Shown: in pieces, positions 59,456 through 64,000 of the stretch
How positions within the stretch are numbered: the stretch's first letter is position 1
How the letters are laid out: every line of letters begins with the position of its first letter
NCBI RefSeq assembly: GCF_010499245.1
Contig: NZ_JAAGOW010000005.1
Coordinates: 992,001 to 1,056,000 of the forward strand
Length of the DNA: 64,000 bases
Direction of reading: 5' to 3'
Source: Variovorax sp. WS11
Lineage (GTDB): Bacteria; Pseudomonadota; Gammaproteobacteria; Burkholderiales; Burkholderiaceae_C
Program-made: the position numbers and the translations under genes
Notes under the pieces: generated by a model
Seen by the model: only the letters and a program-made list of their open reading frames with translations
What the model was told of the DNA's origin: nothing
The model's database searches: none

Positions 59456-59852
59456 GTTTTGAATGCCGCGAAAGAATGCGACTATCAAAGATAGTGTGCC
59501 GTCATGCGGCTCATTCGAGTTTGACTTTTTCTCAACACGTGGTAACTGGATTGCACCTAAGCCGAAGGCACGCGCATCCGGTCGCACTCGTCCCTGCTGG
59601 CCTGCCTCATAGCGCGTTGGCCCACTCCGCGATATCGCTCGCCGCCCCGCAGCGCGGAGATCGGCGAAGGCGTCAGGCCACCGAGATAGGCAACCCGTTT
59701 GCGCTCTCACCATCGACGACTCTAACCGCGGCACAAACGTCGGGTATCGGCTGGCCGGACGCGTGGAGCGAAGACCGTGCGCGTCGATCGCGATCCCGCC
59801 CATCGTGTACGTGATGCCGGCGCACAAGCTGACGGCGTGATAGAGCTTGGTC
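59456..59852. other. 397-bp stretch without recognisable gene
   Basis: Frames on both strands are unlike known families. Ends at the CTAG duplication of the IS701-type element. Confidence 0.35.
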
Positions 59853-59856
59853 CTAG
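59853..59856. repeat. target-site duplication CTAG (left)
   Basis: CTAG precedes the IS; the same bases follow it at 61349-61352. Fits the YTAR target of IS701 elements. Confidence 0.75.
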
Positions 59857-61348
59857 TCTTACTGTGTTAAATATTTAGGGCTCGTTGGTGCCGAAGACAA
59901 CAGGGACATCGGGGCAGGTTACGAGCCAGCAGTGCGCCGATACGCAATCGCAAGCTCGTGATGGAGGATGGGACGTGGCGCTGCGCCCTCTGGGCTTCCC
60001 CGAGGTTTGTAATGCGTGGGTAGGGCAGGCTCTTGGCGTGCGGAGTTTTTTTTACCCCCGACCTCGTCGGGGTGCTGCAGCCGCTGCGCCAGCAGGAAGC
60101 CGTAGGCGGCAATGCTGAGACTGGCGTGATGATGAAAGCCGCGCCAGCCCCGGCCTTCGTACTGTCCAAGGCCCAGGTCCTGCTTGAGATCCTGGTAGTC
60201 ACGCTCGATGCGCCAGCGCATCTTGGCCTCGTAGACCATGCGCTCCAGCGACGTGTCCTCGGGCAGCGTGGACAACCAGTACTTCAGCGGCTCTTCGTGG
60301 CCCTCGGGCCACTCGATGAGCAGCCATTGCGGCTCGCGCAGCTCGCTGCGCCGCTGGTCGCGGTGCGCTGCACGGACCCGCACGCGCGTGAAGTGCGAGC
60401 GCAGCGCGGCGTTCGTGCCCTCGCGCCAGGTCACTTCTTGCCAGTCGTCGGGCTCGATGTCGAAGGCCACGTCCTTGACCGTGCGGGGCCGGTGCTCGGG
60501 GGCGGTGGCGTCGCCGCGGCGCAGCCGCCGTGGCACGCGGCCCCTACCGCTGTAAGGCTTGGGCGGCAGGGGTTCGTGCCCGGGCGGCCATACCGTGACG
60601 CTGCCCGTCACCCCCACAACGTAGCGCAATCCAAGCTCGTCCAGGCGTTCGCGAAACGCCGTGTCCACGCCGTAGCCCGCGTCGGCCAGCACGCAGTGCC
60701 TCGGCGCCCCCTGAGCCACCAGGTGCTCGATCTGCTGCAGCGCGATTTGAGGCTTGGTGGCGAACTCGATTGCCTCGGGCACGCCGGCCTTCTCGCGTCT
60801 GGCCTGGTCGTCGGCCCACTCCTGGGGAAGGTACAGCTGCCACGCCACCGGAATGCTGGCCGCCGCGCAGGCCAGCGACACGCTCACCGCCACCTGGCAG
60901 TTGTCCTGCTTGCCCAGCATCCCGCAGTATTGGCGCGCGACGCCCACCGAGTGCCGCCCCTGCTTGGGAAATCCTGTGTCATCGATGATCCACCAACCGC
61001 CGTCGCTGAAATCCATCAGAGGCACGACCCACTGGCATATCCCCAGCAGCATGCGCTCATCCGACCAATTCGCGTCGGCCACGAAGTGGTGCAGCGACTG
61101 GTGGCGCGAACGCACATTCAGCGGGTCCATATGTGCCGCCATCGGCTCCACGCTCTTGCGCTGCAGCGGCGACATCAGCCCCGTGGTGTACCCGCGCAGC
61201 CCGGCGTGCCGATCTGAATGTCCCAGGCCTTCGCTCAGATGGGCCATGTACCGCTCGAATTCCTGCAAGTCTTCCATCAAGGTTCGCCCTTCTCCTGAAG
61301 AAGTGCGCATAATGCCTTGATTTCACTCAAATTACTAACACAGTAAGA
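59857..61348 (-). mobile_element. IS701-family insertion sequence, 1492 bp
   Basis: Terminal inverted repeats TCTTACTGTGTTA (59857 on) and TAACACAGTAAGA (to 61348), one full-length transposase, CTAG duplication on both sides. Appears complete. Confidence 0.9.
59919..61277 (-). CDS. IS701-family transposase
   Basis: 452 residues from ATG 61277, which follows GGAGAAGGGCGAACCTTG. W-W-I-I-D-D-T-G-F-P-K-Q-G (first Asp), C-V-L-A-D-A-G-Y-G (second Asp) and R-I-E-R-D-Y-Q-D-L-K-Q-D-L-G-L (Glu) are complete. Intact and probably active. Confidence 0.94.
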   Translation of the reverse strand: MEDLQEFERYMAHLSEGLGHSDRHAGLRGYTTGLMSPLQRKSVEPMAAHMDPLNVRSRHQSLHHFVADANWSDERMLLGICQWVVPLMDFSDGGWWIIDDTGFPKQGRHSVGVARQYCGMLGKQDNCQVAVSVSLACAAASIPVAWQLYLPQEWADDQARREKAGVPEAIEFATKPQIALQQIEHLVAQGAPRHCVLADAGYGVDTAFRERLDELGLRYVVGVTGSVTVWPPGHEPLPPKPYSGRGRVPRRLRRGDATAPEHRPRTVKDVAFDIEPDDWQEVTWREGTNAALRSHFTRVRVRAAHRDQRRSELREPQWLLIEWPEGHEEPLKYWLSTLPEDTSLERMVYEAKMRWRIERDYQDLKQDLGLGQYEGRGWRGFHHHASLSIAAYGFLLAQRLQHPDEVGGKKNSARQEPALPTHYKPRGSPEGAAPRPILHHELAIAYRRTAGS

Positions 61349-61352
61349 CTAG

Positions 61353-61823
61353 TGGTCGGGGCCGTGGTCGTTGTCAGTGCGCTTTGGGAACGAGTACGGA
61401 TGAACGCTGGCGATGGACGGCGGCGCTGTATTCGGCGACCCTATGCTCGAGCGCCTCGAGGTGCGTTCTCAAAAGGCGGTTCATCCCGATCAGCCGTCCG
61501 AGCAACCTTTCGCGCCATTGGCAGTCAGTCACCCAAACCGATACGGGCATCCGCTGCTTGAGTTTCCCAGGCGCAGGAAGGATGAATCTGAGCACCATGT
61601 CATTCTGGGTGTTGTATGTTGGATTTTGGCGTGGAAGCCCCCGTCGCACACAACAACGCTGTGTGAGGCGATCGCGGGTGCGATTAGGTAGGAAGCAAGG
61701 CCGAGGACCAACGGTGCGGCGACCCAAACCGTCTCTAGAACCTGATCGCTGATGTCTCGCTTGCGCGCGCGCAACCTCCTTGTTGAGTACAGTGACTGCT
61801 CGGGTCAATATCTATGAAGGTAG
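61353..61823. other. 471-bp stretch between two IS elements
   Basis: Frames on both strands up to 140 codons, none with a family I recognise. Probably debris of a gene interrupted by the flanking elements. Confidence 0.35.
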
Positions 61824-62933
61824 GCGGCCTCAAATCTGAAGTGCAACACCTCACTCCATGTAAGGTGCTGTAGTGGAAGAAAGACGAGCAACGTACAGGC
61901 AGCTGATGCCTGAGGAACGAATGACGATCGCGAGCATGAAGTTGCAGGGCGCGAGCACGCGGGCGATCGCCCGCGTGCTCGCGCGGCCGGCCTCCACGGT
62001 CAGTCGCGAACTGCGGCGCAACAGCTGCGCTGAGCTCGGCTACGCGAGCGACACCGCCACGGCTCTGCAGGCGCGACGCCGCCGCACCGCCAGGCCGATG
62101 GTCAAGCTCGATGTGAGCAGCGTTACCTGGGGCGTCGTGCTGACCTTGCTGAGCTGGAAGTGGTCGCCCCAGCAGATTGCCGCTACGCTCAGGCGTGTGT
62201 ACCCCGACGAACCTCAGCGCCACGTCTCTCACGAGACGATCTACACGGCCATCTACGCGCAACCGCGTGGCGAGTTGCGCCGTCAGCTCATCGCCTGCCT
62301 GCGTCAGGGCCGCAGTACGCGCTTGCCGCGCAGCCGCGGCACGGATCGGCGCGGCCAGATCCCGGACATGGTCAGCATTCATGTGCGCCCGCCCGAGATC
62401 GACGATCGGGTCATGCCCGGACACTGGGAAGGTGACTTCATCAAGGGCACAGGCAACAAGTCCTCGGTGGGCGTTCTCGTCGAGCGCAGCAGCCGTCTGG
62501 TGCTGCTCGCGCGCATGGAGGATGCCACCGCCGCCGCGGCGCTGGCCGGCTTCACGGTCAAGCTCAATGCAATCGCCGCGCCCCTGCGCCAAAGCCTGAC
62601 CTACGACCAGGGCAAGGAGATGGCGCGTCACGCCGAGCTGGCGGCCAACACCGGCGTGCGGGTCTACTTCTGCGACCCGCACAGCCCCTGGCAGCGCGGC
62701 ACCTGCGAGAACACCAACGGGCTGCTGCGTCAGTACCTGCCCAAGGGTACCGACCTGTCGGTGTACACGCAGCAAGAGCTCGACGCCATCGCCGATAGTC
62801 TGAACACCAGGCCGCGTGCTACGCACAACTGGCGCACACCGCTGGAGGTGTTCGCACAAACGCTGGCCAGCTCTCATAAGCCATCAACTTCAGTTCATTG
62901 ACCCCGGTGTTGCGCTTCGGACTTGAAACCGCC
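61824..62933 (+). mobile_element. IS30-family insertion sequence (about 1.11 kb)
   Basis: Imperfect inverted repeats of about 27 bp: left from 61824 (GCGGCCTCAAATCTGAAG..., ending CAACACC) and right to 62933 (reading inward GCGGTTTCAAGTCCGAAG..., CAACACC). One intact transposase inside. A target duplication is not obvious. Confidence 0.85.
61873..62901 (+). CDS. IS30-family transposase
   Basis: 342 residues. N-terminal HTH (L-M-P-E-E-R-M-T-I-A-S-M-K and S-T-V-S-R-E-L-R-R-N), DDE contexts P-G-H-W-E-G-D-F-I-K-G, L-T-Y-D-Q-G-K-E-M and W-Q-R-G-T-C-E-N-T-N-G-L-L-R-Q-Y. Start GTG 61873. Intact. Confidence 0.94.
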   Translation: MEERRATYRQLMPEERMTIASMKLQGASTRAIARVLARPASTVSRELRRNSCAELGYASDTATALQARRRRTARPMVKLDVSSVTWGVVLTLLSWKWSPQQIAATLRRVYPDEPQRHVSHETIYTAIYAQPRGELRRQLIACLRQGRSTRLPRSRGTDRRGQIPDMVSIHVRPPEIDDRVMPGHWEGDFIKGTGNKSSVGVLVERSSRLVLLARMEDATAAAALAGFTVKLNAIAAPLRQSLTYDQGKEMARHAELAANTGVRVYFCDPHSPWQRGTCENTNGLLRQYLPKGTDLSVYTQQELDAIADSLNTRPRATHNWRTPLEVFAQTLASSHKPSTSVH

Positions 62934-63076
62934 GTAGCAATGCCGCGAACGCTATCCGTCGTCGATATTCCTTGAGGGAAAGTAGACTCGACAAGGATCA
63001 GGTCATTGTCTTAGACCCGGAACCTCTGAAGCATGTCCGCATCGCAAAAAGTTGCCGTGAGGAACCGCCGCGACCT
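62934..63076. other. spacer
   Basis: No gene seen; follows the SDR stop on the minus strand. Confidence 0.35.
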
Positions 63077-63850
63077 TCAGAAGAGAGAGCCGAGCATTCC
63101 ACCTTCCACGGCGATGGTCGAACCCGTCACGAAGCCGGCTTGCTGCGAGGCGAGGAAGGCGATTACGCCGCAGATTTCTTCCTGTGTACCCATCCGTCCA
63201 AGCGGCGTGAGAGTCTTGCGTTTCGCCGCCTGCTCGGGCGTGTACGCCGCCGAACCCGTTCGATGCGAGGTGTCGATGAGCGCCGGGGCAACGCAATTGA
63301 CGGTGATGCCGCTGGATCCGATCTCGTTGGCGAGTCCCTTCATGTAGGCGGTCACCCCCGCGCGGAAAACCGTCGAGAGTGCGTGCACCGCCATCGGTTC
63401 CTTGGCAGATGCGGAGGTGATGGCGATGATCCGGCCCCAGCGCTTGCCCAGCATCTGCGGCGCAATGCCGTTGGCCACCTGGATCACGTTGCGCAGCTGG
63501 CTTTGGTAGGCTTGGTCCCAGCGGGCCAAGTCGTCTTCATCCAAGGTCGGCCGCAAGGGGTTGGGGGGGCGGCCGCTGACGAGGATGAGAATGTCCACGC
63601 CTCCGAGCGCGTCCAATCGCCCGGCCAGGCGCGCGATGTCGGCCTTCTCCGCCATGCTCCCGGCGACGGCCGTAGCTTCGACGCCGTGCCGCTCGCGAAT
63701 CTCCTTGGCCACCGCCTGCAGCTTGTCTTCGGTTCGGGCGAACAGGACAATGTTCGCTCCTTCGGCGGCAAGCGTGTGCGCGATGTTCATGCCCATCCCG
63801 CCGCTGGAAGCCGTGACCAGTGCCAATTTGCCTCTAATTCCAAGATCCAT
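63077..63850 (-). CDS. SDR protein with variant active site
   Basis: 257 residues. T-A-S-S-G-G-M-G-M cofactor loop, I-A-I-T-S-A-S-A (Ser present), then H-A-L-S-T-V-F-R-A-G-V-T-A-Y-M-K-G-L, where the YxxxK Tyr is replaced as in the FabG-like subgroup with an Arg after Ser; C-terminal I-A-V-E-G-G-M-L. ATG 63850. It may act on a hydroxyacyl or sugar-acid substrate; upstream gene is the partial frame at the edge. Confidence 0.85.
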   Translation of the reverse strand: MDLGIRGKLALVTASSGGMGMNIAHTLAAEGANIVLFARTEDKLQAVAKEIRERHGVEATAVAGSMAEKADIARLAGRLDALGGVDILILVSGRPPNPLRPTLDEDDLARWDQAYQSQLRNVIQVANGIAPQMLGKRWGRIIAITSASAKEPMAVHALSTVFRAGVTAYMKGLANEIGSSGITVNCVAPALIDTSHRTGSAAYTPEQAAKRKTLTPLGRMGTQEEICGVIAFLASQQAGFVTGSTIAVEGGMLGSLF

Positions 63851-63919
63851 GGGGTTACCTCTGTAGAAAAACAGAAACCAACCGACGCTGCACGCCTGTC
63901 AGGGCGCGCCGGTGCCGGT

Positions 63920-64000
63920 TCAAGCCGCAAGAACCACGTTCGCGCTCATCGTGAGCTGGCCCTCGTCGTCGCTCGCCCACAACCGCACCGCACTGCCGTC
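63920..64000 (-). CDS. C-terminal end of an unidentified protein (possibly a MaoC-like dehydratase)
   Basis: Open to the right edge; the last 26 residues are D-G-S-A-V-R-L-W-A-S-D-D-E-G-Q-L-T-M-S-A and N-V-V-L-A-A. A strand-turn-strand ending like this is common in acyl dehydratases, but too little is visible for a firm call. Precedes the SDR on the same strand. Confidence 0.4.
   Translation of the reverse strand, partial: DGSAVRLWASDDEGQLTMSANVVLAA

Noticed and set aside
1..64000. tRNA, rRNA, riboswitch or CRISPR features
   Set aside because: No T-loop-like GGTTCGAATCC, no rRNA-like conserved blocks and no regularly spaced direct repeats were noticed by eye; a covariance search would be decisive.

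Overview
The window looks like an accessory, catabolic region of a high-GC betaproteobacterial chromosome or large plasmid, most likely Burkholderiales (Comamonadaceae or Alcaligenaceae type). The reasons are six intact orphan periplasmic receptors of the tripartite tricarboxylate transporter (TTT/Bug) family plus two fragments, an OmpC-type porin, several LysR/IclR/AraC regulators beside CoA and aromatic catabolic genes, and IS elements of the IS6, IS30, IS630, IS701 and IS1634 families. No rRNA, tRNA, CRISPR array or replication origin was seen.

Layout. 1-14.8 kb: scattered acid/CoA metabolism (MaoC dehydratases, CoA-transferase, Ldh-type dehydrogenase, YciI protein, 3-oxoadipyl-CoA-type thiolase, SDR, isocitrate-lyase-family enzyme) interleaved with TTT receptors and a LysR regulator. 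14.9-24.2 kb: a divergent aromatic-degradation cluster. On the plus strand it has Rieske dioxygenase alpha and beta, an extradiol (VOC) dioxygenase, an SDR and a PDR/VanB-type reductase. On the minus strand it has a TTT receptor, an FAH-family hydrolase, an aldolase-II-fold protein and a decayed cupin. A convergent IclR regulator and an intact cupin close it. A 15-bp IclR-like palindrome lies directly behind the dioxygenase -10 box. 24.2-29.4 kb: a decayed stretch with an AraC regulator, one unrecognised 303-aa gene and remnants of a TetR regulator, lipoprotein, NtaA/SnaA/DszA monooxygenase, VapC toxin and transposase. 29.4-41.8 kb: an mhp-type operon (TTT receptor, TfdB-like flavin hydroxylase, mhpB, mhpD, mhpF, mhpE, mhpC, alcohol dehydrogenase, cupin) divergent from an mhpR-like activator. 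A 2.2-kb IS1634-type element with a target duplication splits the alcohol dehydrogenase.

41.9-49.9 kb: a frameshifted leuD, IS6 and IS630 copies, acyl-CoA dehydrogenase and LysR remnants, a porin with a strong terminator, an AraC regulator and a TTT receptor. 49.9-52.3 kb: LysR plus an MmgE/PrpD-family gene. 53.1-56.9 kb: a paoABC-like periplasmic molybdenum aldehyde oxidoreductase. 57.1-62.9 kb: a graveyard of tannase/feruloyl esterase, leuC, LysR and TTT-receptor fragments with intact IS701 and IS30 copies. The right edge has an SDR and the tail of another gene.

Taken together, the live genes suggest uptake and ring cleavage of phenylpropanoid or carboxylated aromatic acids (dioxygenase cluster and mhp cluster), oxidation of aromatic aldehydes (pao), and CoA-thioester and short acid processing downstream. 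The many frameshifted remnants show that the accessory part is being actively eroded and reshuffled by IS elements. Functional assignments are family-level readings of the translated sequence; substrate statements are inference.
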